A DNA stretch of 64,000 nucleotides, from NCBI GenBank assembly GCA_023428065.1, contig JAEYZI010000087.1, positions 4,417-68,416 on the forward strand. Direction: 5' to 3'. Positions within the stretch are counted from its first letter, which is position 1. The number at the start of each line of letters is the position of its first letter. The stretch is from Actinomycetes bacterium. GTDB lineage: Bacteria; Actinomycetota; Actinomycetes; Actinomycetales; Microbacteriaceae. Under the pieces are notes generated by a model. That model saw only the letters and a list, made by a program, of their open reading frames with translations, made no database searches and was not told where the DNA came from. Below are positions 8,259-16,099 of this stretch, in pieces. Made by a program: the position numbers and the translations under genes.

Positions 8259-9308
8259 TCAGCGTGTCGGGGGAGCCAGGCGAATGTCGTCCTCCGCCTC
8301 GACGGCAGCGAGTGCCGCACGCGCCCCCGCGCTCGGCGCGACCGCCACGAGACCCCGGTGCAGCTTCACGAGCGCCGCGCGGTCGAGGGTGCCCGTGCGC
8401 GCCCGCTCGCAGTGCACCGACTGGATGGCGGCCTCCAGCTGGAAACGGCCGAGCGGCCGCCCGAGCGTGGATGCGCGTCGCAGCAACGCCTCGCCCTCGG
8501 CGATGAGCTCGCGATCCCACAGCGCCGTATCCTGCTCGTCGATCCCGGGCCAGGGGTCGCCGACGCGCGCGGGCGCCCGCGACTGCGCGAACGTGAGGAG
8601 CGCCGCGAGCCCCCACGCCTCCGGCTCGTCGCCCAGGAGGGTCGCGAGGAGCACCGCGAGCCAGCGCGCCTCGTCCGCGATCGACTCGCGGTAGCGCTCG
8701 CCCTGGCTGAGCCAGTCGATCGCGTACGCGCCGTAGATCGCCTGCAACACGGTCGGCAGGCGCTCCGGCATCTCGGCGGGCGTGGGTGTGCGGAACGGGA
8801 TGCCCGCATCCCGGATGCGGCGCTTGGCCCGCACGAGCCGTTGCGCCATCGCCGCGGCCTCGACGTCGAAGACGCGCGCGACGCTCGCGGCGTCGAAGCC
8901 GAGCACCGCCTGCAGCATGAGCGGCGTGCGGATGCCGGGGTCGATGGCGGGGTGCGCGCACACGAAGAGCAGCTCGAGCCGCCGGTCGGGGATGCGCTCG
9001 GCGCGCTCCACCCACGCGTCGAGCTCGGAGGGGTCCGCGACGTCGAGCCCTGGCTCGAGCGCGACCGAGGTGCGCTGCGCCGCCGAGGCGAGCAGGTCCC
9101 TCAGCCGGTTGCGGGCCACCGTCACGAGCCATCCCTCCGGGTTCGCCGGTACGCCCTCGACGGGCCAGAGCCGCAGGGCGCGTTCGAAGGCGTCGCCGAG
9201 CGCGTCCTCGGCGAGCGCGAGGTCGCGGGTCGTGGCGGCGAGCACCGCCACGAGGCGGCCGTAGGACGCGCGCGCGGCGCGCACCACGGCCTCCTCCGAC
9301 GCGCTCAA
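8259..9308 (-). CDS. ECF42-type RNA polymerase sigma factor with C-terminal extension
   Basis: 349 residues. Sigma region 2 is seen in LALAEDALGDAFERALRLWP and the WLVTVARNRLRD segment; region 4 in MLQAVLGFDAASVARVFDV and MAQRLVRAKRRIRDA. A helical extension of roughly 180 residues follows, as in SigI-like ECF42 factors, where this extension is needed for activity and replaces an anti-sigma partner. The start is TTG at 9308, overlapping the TGA of the upstream DGPF gene (ATTGA), so translation is coupled; the open frame upstream is shadow. It is probably autoregulated from the promoter at 9726-9752. Confidence 0.88.
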   Translation of the reverse strand: MSASEEAVVRAARASYGRLVAVLAATTRDLALAEDALGDAFERALRLWPVEGVPANPEGWLVTVARNRLRDLLASAAQRTSVALEPGLDVADPSELDAWVERAERIPDRRLELLFVCAHPAIDPGIRTPLMLQAVLGFDAASVARVFDVEAAAMAQRLVRAKRRIRDAGIPFRTPTPAEMPERLPTVLQAIYGAYAIDWLSQGERYRESIADEARWLAVLLATLLGDEPEAWGLAALLTFAQSRAPARVGDPWPGIDEQDTALWDRELIAEGEALLRRASTLGRPLGRFQLEAAIQSVHCERARTGTLDRAALVKLHRGLVAVAPSAGARAALAAVEAEDDIRLAPPTR

Positions 9309-9688
9309 TGGTGCGTGTAGGCGGTCCAGGCGCCGTCGACGTAGCGCGTCGCGGTGGGGCGGATCTCGACGTGGCCGTAGGCGGCAGGCGGCGCCTGACG
9401 CGCCCACTCGATCGCGGCATCCAGGTCGGGCACGTCGATCACGACGATGCCGCCGAGCTTCTCGTGCGTGTCGACGAACGGGCCGTCCTGCACGACGAGC
9501 TCGCCGCCCGCGAGGGTCAGCGTGGTCGTGGTCGCGACGGGCTGCAGCACCTCGGCGCTCGCGAGCACGTCGGCCGCGTCGAGCGCCGCCGCGTAGTCGT
9601 CGAAGGCGCGCATGCCCTCGGCGAGAGCCTCGGGGCCGAGCTCCTCGGCCGTCATCTCGGGGTAGTGCAGCAGCAGGGTGTAACGCAT
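9305..9688 (-). CDS. YCII-related protein with DGPF motif (ECF42 partner)
   Basis: 127 residues, MRYTLLLHYPEM at the N terminus and VVQDGPFVDTHEKLGG in the middle. The DGPF tetrapeptide names the protein family that accompanies ECF42 sigma factors and is usually their target gene. The fold is a ferredoxin-like dimer of the YCII group, with no established reaction. A GGAAGGAC ribosome site precedes the ATG. The sigma gene starts inside its stop codon. Function unknown beyond this association. Confidence 0.9.
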   Translation of the reverse strand: MRYTLLLHYPEMTAEELGPEALAEGMRAFDDYAAALDAADVLASAEVLQPVATTTTLTLAGGELVVQDGPFVDTHEKLGGIVVIDVPDLDAAIEWARQAPPAAYGHVEIRPTATRYVDGAWTAYTHH

Positions 9689-9725
9689 ATCGGTGTCCTT
9701 CCGTGAGAGTACGTGTCACCGGGAT

Positions 9726-9752
9726 GACGATCGAGCACCCCGCCGATCGACA
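9726..9752 (-). promoter_or_regulatory. Predicted ECF42-dependent promoter (TGTCGA-N17-CGTC)
   Basis: On the minus strand TGTCGA (9752-9747) is followed after 17 bases by CGTC (9729-9726), about 38 bp upstream of the DGPF-gene ATG. This matches the TGTCGA / CG(A/T)C pattern I recall for ECF42 promoters, including spacing. It suggests autoregulation of the DGPF-sigma pair. Confidence 0.65.
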
Positions 9753-9756
9753 CGCG

Positions 9757-10314
9757 TCAGCGCATCGCGTACCGCAGGTAGGCGCCGCCGCCCGTGAAAC
9801 GGTGCTCGTCGAGCAGCTCGAGCTCGCGCCGGATGCCGTGCTCGAGGTACGGGGTGCCGCCGCCCAGCAGCACGGGCATCACGATGAGGTGCAGCTCGTC
9901 GAGCACGCCCGCGCGCGCCGCCTCGGACGCGAGGATGCCGCCGCCGATGAGCACGGGCGCGCGCGACCCGGCCTTCCAGCGCTCGACCTCGGCGACGTCG
10001 AACCGGTCCCGCAGCTCCGCGCGGCGCATCCGCGTCTCGCCGAGGGTGCGCGAGTAGACGATCTTGTCGACCTTCTGCCAGTTGCGCCACCACTCCACCA
10101 TCGGCCCCTCGAGCTCGTCTTGTTCGACGTCATCCCAATAGAGCATGACGTCGTGGTTGCGCCGGCCGTAGAGGTGCAGCGTGGTCTCGTGGAAGAGCTC
10201 GTTGACGAAGGTGTGGATCTCGTCGTCGGGGGTGCTCCAGTCGAAGCGGCCGTCGGCGTCTTCCCGGAAGTTGTCGAGTGACACGGTGCTGAAGTAGATG
10301 AGCGGCGCTGGCAT
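9757..10314 (-). CDS. Dihydrofolate reductase family protein (RibD C-terminal domain fold)
   Basis: 185 residues of the RibD_C/DHFR-like superfamily: N-terminal LIYFSTVSLDNF, then YGRRNHDVMLYWDD, then the nucleotide-binding APVLIGGGILASEAARAG and a late ELHLIVMPVLLGGG. These proteins are NADPH-dependent reductases of unknown substrate and are often controlled by TetR-type regulators. ATG 10314 is six bases after a TACGCT box, so the message is probably leaderless. The same bases form an operator-like palindrome that recurs at the TetR gene near 22310. Nothing upstream supports a longer protein. Confidence 0.88.
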   Translation of the reverse strand: MPAPLIYFSTVSLDNFREDADGRFDWSTPDDEIHTFVNELFHETTLHLYGRRNHDVMLYWDDVEQDELEGPMVEWWRNWQKVDKIVYSRTLGETRMRRAELRDRFDVAEVERWKAGSRAPVLIGGGILASEAARAGVLDELHLIVMPVLLGGGTPYLEHGIRRELELLDEHRFTGGGAYLRYAMR

Positions 10315-10331
10315 GTGGACAGCGTACACAT
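10314..10331. promoter_or_regulatory. TetR-type operator overlapping the -10 box and start of the DHFR-like gene
   Basis: The 18-bp sequence TGTGGACAGCGTACACAT differs at one base from 22304-22321. The half sites TGTGGACA and (reverse) TGTGTACG surround a central G. It covers the leaderless -10 box TACGCT and touches the start codon, so a bound repressor would block transcription. Confidence 0.6.
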
Positions 10332-10448
10332 CCCCGGTTCGCGGGTCACGTGCCGCGTGCGCGTCGCGGCTACAGGCCGGATGACCCGCACGGGGCTCGG
10401 ATTGGCCCTCAGCTGCCGATCCAGCCTGTACGCGGTCGGCGGGGGCGG

Positions 10449-12536
10449 TCAGGCCGCGAGCACCCCGACCCACAGCCCGTCGCGAGCGCGGGTCATCGCG
10501 ACGTACAGCTCGCGGAGCTCGAGCTCGAGCCGTTCGCGCTCCGAGTCGGCGACGACGTCGGCGGGCATCCCGTCGATGAGGGCGAGCGGCGTGCGGGCGA
10601 CGAGCACGTGCTTGAACTCGAGGCCCTTCGCGCGCTTGATCGTGCCGACCTTCACGGCCTTCGTCGGGCGCCCGTCGTACTTCTCGAGGTCGATCGCGGC
10701 GAGGCCCGCGGCCCTGATGGCCGCGAGCAGGTCGTTCACCTGGTGGCGGTACATCGCGAGCACCCCGATGTCGCCGAGCGCGACGCTCGGATCCTCGAGG
10801 AGGGTGCGGATGTGGTCGACGACGGACACGTCGTGGCGCTGCTTGGATGAGAAGCGCACGACCTTGGGCTTCGCGCCGCGCCGCAGGAACTCGGCCGCAT
10901 CGGCCGTGCCGCGCGCGCCGCTCTCGATGTCGACGAACGAGTTCTCGCGCACGATGCTCGACGCGAACTGCGCGATCTCGAGGGTGTTGCGGTAGTTGCG
11001 GTCCATCACCACCCCGCGGCCCGCGATGGAGATGCCGAGCTCGGCGAGCGTGTACCCGCCGGGGTAGATGGACTGCTGACCGTCGCCGATGAGGTTGAAG
11101 GCGTCGGGACCGTCGCCGACGAGGAGGTGCAGCATCCGGATCATGGCGCACGACAGGTCCTGGGCCTCGTCGATCACGACGGCGCTGTACTCGTCGAGCG
11201 GGGTGTGCCGCAGGGAGGCCTCGGCGGCGAGGATGAGGTCCTCGAAATCCCACACCCCCACGCGCCGCAGCTCGGCTGCGTAGTGCTCGTAGAGCGCCCA
11301 CACCGCCGCCCGCTGGGTCATGCCGAGCTTGCGTTGGCGGCCGACGCGGGCGCAGTTCTCGTACTCGACGAGGCTCATGAGGCCCCGCCCCTTGATGACG
11401 CTCGCGATCTCCTCGCGCCAGTACCGCTCGTCGGGGTCGATCTCCCGGACAGCGGCCCCGTGCGTGCGCCAGGTGCGATCCCACGCCGCCTTCGCCTTGT
11501 GGCCGTCGAGCGTGTAGCGCACCTTGCGCGCCGTCAGGATCTTCTTCGCGAGGGCGTGGATGCTCTCGAACTCCACCCGCTCGGAGACCTCGGGGGCGAG
11601 TCGTTCGAAGAGCGCGCTCAGCACGTCGGGCAGGGTGCGCACGTAGGTCGTGACGAGTACCTTGCCCGGGCGCGTTCGGGCGAGGTGGGCGGCTCGATGC
11701 AGCCCCACGACCGTCTTGCCCGTGCCTGCCGCTCCCCGGATGCGACACGGCCCGTTGAAGCTGCGTCGCACGACCTTCGCCTGTTCGGGGTGGAGGAACG
11801 CCATCCACGACTCGATCGGTTCGCGCGAGAGGCCCTCGAACGCGGCGGCGTTGATCTCGGCCACGCTGAGCAGTTCGACGGGCTCGGAAGAAGCCGGAGC
11901 GGGCGGCGCCGTCACGACGACGGACGCCGGCGCGCCGCCCGCCGCGTAGGGCGGGAAGTGCGTCATCACCGACACGAGCACACGCTCCACCTCGACCTGG
12001 GAGAGGCGTCGACCGCGCGAGAGGATGCGCTCGACGACAGCGCCCTCCGACATGAGCTCGACCCCCATGACGCCCGCCCGGATGTCGCGGCGGTTGGTGA
12101 AGACGGCGAGCGTGTGCACCTCGGTGGGCGCGAGACCGATCTCGGCGAGCAGATGCTCCGTAGTGACCCCGAGATCGGCGAGCCCCGCGAACCGGTCGGT
12201 CACGTCGTAGTCACCCTGGAATACCCGATGCTCGGAGCCCTGCTTCTCGACCCGCACGTCCTTCCACGTCTTCGCGTCGACGATGAAGACGCCGGACGGG
12301 CCCACCACCACGAAGTCCACCTGGGCGCGCGAGCTTCCCGGCCAGCGCCGGTCGGGCAGCACGTGGAACCCCTGCGATTGCAGGGGCGCAAGGGTCACCT
12401 CGAGGCGGTGCTCGCTCGCTGCGGCAGCCTCGAAGTTGAACGCCATCTGCTCGTAGACATGAGCTTGACGGCGCATCTCCTCTGCGATCGCGCGGGCGTT
12501 CCTCGCCTCGCGCGCCGCGGAGTCTCCTCCCGACAC
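10449..12536 (-). CDS. NERD-domain UvrD/Rep-like DNA helicase
   Basis: About 695 residues. After a short N-terminal helix comes a NERD (nuclease-related) domain: LQSQGFHVLPDRRW, QVDFVVVGPSGVFIVDAKTW, with the D-(x)n-D-A-K arrangement of PD-D/EXK-like nucleases. A superfamily I helicase follows: Walker A GAAGTGKTVVGLHRA, Walker B VVIDEAQDLS, motif III GDGQQSIYPGG, motif V KRAKGLEFKHVLVAR and motif VI ELYVAMTRARDGL. It probably acts on damaged or foreign DNA. I prefer GTG 12536 with GGGGGAG upstream; ATG 12575 would add 13 residues but has GGAG touching the start. No partner gene is adjacent. Confidence 0.88.
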   Translation of the reverse strand: MSGGDSAAREARNARAIAEEMRRQAHVYEQMAFNFEAAAASEHRLEVTLAPLQSQGFHVLPDRRWPGSSRAQVDFVVVGPSGVFIVDAKTWKDVRVEKQGSEHRVFQGDYDVTDRFAGLADLGVTTEHLLAEIGLAPTEVHTLAVFTNRRDIRAGVMGVELMSEGAVVERILSRGRRLSQVEVERVLVSVMTHFPPYAAGGAPASVVVTAPPAPASSEPVELLSVAEINAAAFEGLSREPIESWMAFLHPEQAKVVRRSFNGPCRIRGAAGTGKTVVGLHRAAHLARTRPGKVLVTTYVRTLPDVLSALFERLAPEVSERVEFESIHALAKKILTARKVRYTLDGHKAKAAWDRTWRTHGAAVREIDPDERYWREEIASVIKGRGLMSLVEYENCARVGRQRKLGMTQRAAVWALYEHYAAELRRVGVWDFEDLILAAEASLRHTPLDEYSAVVIDEAQDLSCAMIRMLHLLVGDGPDAFNLIGDGQQSIYPGGYTLAELGISIAGRGVVMDRNYRNTLEIAQFASSIVRENSFVDIESGARGTADAAEFLRRGAKPKVVRFSSKQRHDVSVVDHIRTLLEDPSVALGDIGVLAMYRHQVNDLLAAIRAAGLAAIDLEKYDGRPTKAVKVGTIKRAKGLEFKHVLVARTPLALIDGMPADVVADSERERLELELRELYVAMTRARDGLWVGVLAA

Positions 12537-12620
12537 GCTCTCCCCCTGCTGTTGCTGCCCCCATCCTGCGCCCATCTCCTGCGCCCGGGCAGCGCCCGTT
12601 GTGGGGGCACGGCGGACCGC

Positions 12621-13724
12621 TCAGCCGCGGGGGATGACGAGCCGCACCCGGAAGCCCGCCCCCGACGGCCCCGCCTCGAGCACCGCGCCCGCGAGCTCGG
12701 CGCGCTCGCGCATCCCCGCGAGACCGAAGCCGGAGCTCGGGGCGTCGATCGGCACGCCGCCGCCCGCGTCGACGACGGTCAGCGCGACGGTGTCGCGCTC
12801 CCACGTCAGCTCGACCTCGACCGGTGCGCGGGCGGCGTGCTTGCGCACGTTGCTGAGCGCCTCCTGCGCCGTCCGGTAGATCGCGAGCTCGGCCTCGGTG
12901 GAGAGGGGGAACGGCTCACCGCGTTCGAGGTAGCTCGCCGGCGCTCCGGCGGCGAGCCGGTGCTCCTCGACGAGGCGGGGCAGCGAGCGGGGTCCCGGCA
13001 GCTCGTCGCCGCGCAGCGCGCCCACGGCGCGTCGCGCCTCCTCGAGGCCCGTGCGCGAGAGCTGGTGGGCACGCTCGACCGTCTCCCGCAGCGCCGGAGC
13101 CGTGCCGTCGGCGCCGACGAGCAGCCGCGCGGCCTCGAGGTGGATCGCGAGGCCCGAGAGCGTGTGCGCGAGCACGTCGTGCACGTCGCGTGCGAGCCGC
13201 GCGCGCTCCGCCTGCGCCGACGCCTCGCGCTCCGCGGTGCGGCTGCTCTCGAGGTCGGCGAGCAGCGCCGCGATGCGCTCCCGTTGCTCCCGCTCGCGCA
13301 GCACGAGCCGTCCGATGAGCGCGAAGAAGAGCACCCCGGATGCCGTCGCCGCGAGGGTCCAACTCGCCCGCCCCGCCGTCACCTCGGCCGCGGCGTAGGC
13401 GGCGAGTGAGAGGGCGGCGATCGCGAATCCGGCCCGTTCGGGGCGCACGAGGGCCGCGAGCGCGCCGACCAGGAACAGCCCGAGCGGCACCTGCGACGGG
13501 TCGAGCAGGTACACCGCGACGGCGGACACGCCCGCCACAGCGAGAGCAGCGACACCGGCGGCGCGGGGCATCCCTCGGACGACGAGGAGGAGCGCCGTGG
13601 CGGCGACCGCGAACACCGCGAGAGCGACCATGATCCACGGATCGCGCAGGCCGACCTCGCTCGAGGCCGCGGCGGCCACGACGGCGACCACCATCGCGAG
13701 ACCGAGGATGCGCACGGCGGACAT
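12621..13724 (-). CDS. Two-component sensor histidine kinase (NarL-system type)
   Basis: 367 residues. Five or six membrane helices (from ILGLAMVVAVVAAAASS) form the sensor. They are followed by a coiled linker, the HisKA_3 phosphoacceptor RLARDVHDVLAHTLSGLAIH, and an HATPase domain with ALSNVRKHA (N box) and GFGLAGMRERAE (G box). The start ATG 13724 lies six bases after CACAGT on the minus strand, consistent with a leaderless message. It is divergent from its response regulator across 123 bp that carry a strong palindrome. The signal is unknown; a membrane-embedded sensor suggests an envelope or ion cue. Confidence 0.92.
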   Translation of the reverse strand: MSAVRILGLAMVVAVVAAAASSEVGLRDPWIMVALAVFAVAATALLLVVRGMPRAAGVAALAVAGVSAVAVYLLDPSQVPLGLFLVGALAALVRPERAGFAIAALSLAAYAAAEVTAGRASWTLAATASGVLFFALIGRLVLREREQRERIAALLADLESSRTAEREASAQAERARLARDVHDVLAHTLSGLAIHLEAARLLVGADGTAPALRETVERAHQLSRTGLEEARRAVGALRGDELPGPRSLPRLVEEHRLAAGAPASYLERGEPFPLSTEAELAIYRTAQEALSNVRKHAARAPVEVELTWERDTVALTVVDAGGGVPIDAPSSGFGLAGMRERAELAGAVLEAGPSGAGFRVRLVIPRG

Positions 13725-13761
13725 GCTGCAACTGTGGCACGTCGGGCGCCGCACCCGTGCT

Positions 13762-13785
13762 CGTCTCCACCCCAGGATGGAGACG
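13762..13785. promoter_or_regulatory. Palindrome site 1 (core CTCCACCCCAGGATGGAG), candidate response-regulator box
   Basis: 8-bp arms CGTCTCCA (13762-13769) and TGGAGACG (13778-13785) surround an 8-bp centre. The 18-bp core recurs with one change at 14515-14532. The site is 37 bp upstream of the kinase ATG and 62 bp upstream of the response-regulator GTG, suited to controlling both. Confidence 0.6.
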
Positions 13786-13847
13786 CACGGCCGCTTCTCG
13801 GAGCCCCGGGGGAGGGCGGGCCCGGGCGCGCCGTGCCAGAGTGAGGC

Positions 13848-14507
13848 GTGGCCGACATCCGTGTGCTCGTCGTCGACGACCAGAAGGTGGTGCGCGAGGG
13901 ACTCGCGACCCTGCTCGGGCTCGTCGGCGGGGTCGAGGTGGTCGGCGCGGCCGCCGACGGCGACGGCGCGATCGAGCTCGTGGGCGAACTCGACCCGGAT
14001 GTCGTGCTGCTCGACCTGCACATGCCCGGCCGCTCCGGGGTGGAGGTCGCGGAGGAGCTCGTCCGTCGCGGCTCGCGCAGCCGCGTCGTCGTGCTCACGA
14101 CCTACTCCGACGACGAGTGGGTGTTCGCGGCGCTTCGCGCCGGTGCTCGCGGGTTCCTCACGAAGGATGCCTCCGCCGACGAGATCGTGCGCGCCCTCAG
14201 GACCGTCATGGAGGGGGAGGCGCAGCTCGATCCGAGCGTGCAACGCCGTCTGCTCGAGGCTCTCGCCCGCACCCCGGCCGAGGCTGCCGACCCCGTTCCC
14301 CCGGCGCTCGACGGGCTGACGCCGCGCGAGATGGACGTGCTGCGACTCATCGCGGCCGGTCGCTTGAACGACGAGATCGCCCGCGAGCTCTACGTCTCCG
14401 GGGCGACGGTGAAGACGCACATCAATCACCTGTTCGCGAAGACGGGGGCACGCGACCGCGCGCAGCTCGTGAGCTTCGCGTACCGCACCGGCTTCGCCCG
14501 CCCCTGA
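13848..14507 (+). CDS. NarL/LuxR-family response regulator
   Basis: 219 residues. The receiver domain has the acidic pair in VVDDQ, phosphorylatable Asp in PDVVLLDLHMPG, the Thr in VVVLTTYSDD and Lys in FLTKDAS. The C-terminal LuxR helix-turn-helix reads LTPREMDVLRLIAAG, then NDEIARELYVSGATVKTHI. The start is GTG 13848; a CAGAGT sequence five bases upstream may be its -10 box. It is the partner of the divergent kinase and probably binds the CTCCACCC-type palindrome. Confidence 0.93.
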   Translation: MADIRVLVVDDQKVVREGLATLLGLVGGVEVVGAAADGDGAIELVGELDPDVVLLDLHMPGRSGVEVAEELVRRGSRSRVVVLTTYSDDEWVFAALRAGARGFLTKDASADEIVRALRTVMEGEAQLDPSVQRRLLEALARTPAEAADPVPPALDGLTPREMDVLRLIAAGRLNDEIARELYVSGATVKTHINHLFAKTGARDRAQLVSFAYRTGFARP

Positions 14508-14513
14508 TCGCGC

Positions 14514-14533
14514 GCTCCACCCCAGGGTGGAGC
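14514..14533. promoter_or_regulatory. Palindrome site 2 (CTCCACCC-CA-GGGTGGAG)
   Basis: A perfect 9-bp inverted repeat with CA at the centre, including the flanking G/C pair. It lies just after the response-regulator stop and 59 bp upstream of the TMEM175 start. Its core matches site 1 (13765-13782) at 17 of 18 positions, so the channel/protease pair is probably in the same regulon as the two-component system. Confidence 0.6.
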
Positions 14534-14592
14534 CGCGGAATCCACCCGGGCGGCGACGCCCGCACCGTCCCGCGCACGGGAGCATCGCATCC

Positions 14593-15237
14593 GTGACCAC
14601 CTGGACCCGCTACCTCGCGCGCTTCGCCCACGGCGACAGCGTCGAACGCATGACCTTCTTCTCGGATGCCGTCTTCGCGATCGCCATGACGCTGCTCATC
14701 ATCGAGCTGCACGCGCCCGAGGTGCCGAGCGGGGAGCTCGCCGCTGCAATCACGGAGCTCGTGCCGGGCTACCTCACCTTCGTGCTGAGCTTCGTGGTGG
14801 TGGGCTACGTCTGGCTCTCGCACCATCGCAAGTTCGCGGCGTTCGTGCGGTACGACCGGGGCCTGCCGCGCCTCAACCTGCTCATGCTGCTGTTCGTGGC
14901 GTCGCTCCCGCTGCCCACCGCGATCCTCGGGCTCCACGGCGACGACGTGCTCGCGGTCGTGATCTACGCCGCGACGATCTCGGCGATCGGGCTCACGATG
15001 ACCGCCATGTGGCTGTACGCGTGGCACCGCGGGCTCGTCGCGCCGCGCATCGACCTCGGGGTCTTCCGTCTCGTGCTCTTGCAGTCCTTCCCGATCCCCG
15101 GCGTGTTCCTGCTGTCGATCCCCGTCGCCCTGCTGTTCGGTGCGACGGCCGCCGAGCTCACCTGGATCGCGGCCATCCCCGCGTCCGTCATCATCACGCG
15201 CGTCTACCGCGCCCGCACCGAGGAGTCCACCCGATGA
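14593..15237 (+). CDS. TMEM175-family (DUF1211) potassium channel
   Basis: 214 residues with six predicted membrane helices. The N-terminal RMTFFSDAVFAIAMTLLIIEL carries the FSD and TLL elements that form the pore helix of TMEM175 K+ channels; bacterial members are single six-helix repeats that assemble as tetramers. I chose GTG 14593 (VTTWTRYLARFAHGD) because the ATG at 14527 would add 22 proline/arginine-rich residues overlapping the regulatory palindrome. The stop overlaps the ATG of the next gene (ATGA). Probably controlled by the adjacent two-component system. Confidence 0.88.
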   Translation: MTTWTRYLARFAHGDSVERMTFFSDAVFAIAMTLLIIELHAPEVPSGELAAAITELVPGYLTFVLSFVVVGYVWLSHHRKFAAFVRYDRGLPRLNLLMLLFVASLPLPTAILGLHGDDVLAVVIYAATISAIGLTMTAMWLYAWHRGLVAPRIDLGVFRLVLLQSFPIPGVFLLSIPVALLFGATAAELTWIAAIPASVIITRVYRARTEESTR

Positions 15238-16025
15238 AGCGTCACCCGCTCGCCGTCTTCTTCACGCTCGCGTTCGCCCTGCCCTGGTTCGTGTGGGGCA
15301 CCGCGCTCGCCGAGCAGGCAGGCTGGATCGGCTGGCACATCCCCAGCCCGCTCGCCTTCTGGATCGGGCTGCCGATCGCGAGCTTCGGAACCGCGGTGCT
15401 CACGGGCGGCTGGCCCGCGGTGCGCGACCTGCTGCTGCGGATGGTGCGCGTGCGCGTCGGCGTGCAGTGGTACGCCGTCGCGCTCCTCGCGACGCCCGTG
15501 CTCGCGGGGCTCACCGCGCTCGTGGCGCTCGCCACGGGGGTGCCGCTCGCTCCTGAGGCGGCGTCGTGGCTCGACCTCCTCGGCGCCTTCGCCTTCAACG
15601 CGTGGATGTGGCTGCTCACCGAGGAGACCGCGTGGCGCGGTTTCGCCCTGCCCCGGATGCTGCCTCGCCTCGGTCAGGTCGGCGCCAACCTCGTGCTCGG
15701 CGCGGTCTGGGCAGTGTGGCACCTTCCGCTGTTCTTCGTCGACGGTTCATTCCAGTCGCAGCTGCCGTTCGCCGCCTTCGCGCTCTCGACGATCGCGACC
15801 TCGATGCTCATCGGCTGGGTGTTCCGCGGCGCGCGCGGCAGCGTGCTCGTCGCGGCGCTGTTCCACGCCTCGGCCGATGTGGCGATCGGCTTCTCGGGCG
15901 TCATGTCGTCGGGCGCCGCCCTGCTGTGGGTGTTCGTCGCCCTCCAAGTGGGTGCGGCCGCGTTCGCGACGTGGCGGCTGGCCGCGGTGCGGACTCCGCA
16001 GCCCGCGGCGGTCTCGGCCGGCTGA
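15234..16025 (+). CDS. CPBP-family intramembrane glutamic endopeptidase
   Basis: 263 residues, about eight membrane helices. The three CPBP (Abi/Rce1-like) active-site motifs are present: TEETAWRGF (paired glutamates and Arg), WAVWHLPLFF, and LFHASADVAIGF. Members cleave CAAX-like or other membrane peptides, and some give bacteriocin self-immunity. The start ATG 15234 overlaps the channel stop, so the two are translationally coupled. Substrate unknown. Confidence 0.88.
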   Translation: MKRHPLAVFFTLAFALPWFVWGTALAEQAGWIGWHIPSPLAFWIGLPIASFGTAVLTGGWPAVRDLLLRMVRVRVGVQWYAVALLATPVLAGLTALVALATGVPLAPEAASWLDLLGAFAFNAWMWLLTEETAWRGFALPRMLPRLGQVGANLVLGAVWAVWHLPLFFVDGSFQSQLPFAAFALSTIATSMLIGWVFRGARGSVLVAALFHASADVAIGFSGVMSSGAALLWVFVALQVGAAAFATWRLAAVRTPQPAAVSAG

Positions 16026-16099
16026 CGGCAGCGCGCGGCCGGTCCAGCTCGCGTGGATCGGCTGTCGCGAGCGTCGCCAGCGGGTGCCAGAGTATCCAC

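Noticed and set aside
12537..12575. ATG 12575 as helicase start
   Set aside because: Its GGAG is directly adjacent to the ATG, whereas GTG 12536 has a well-spaced GGGGGAG. Kept as an alternative.
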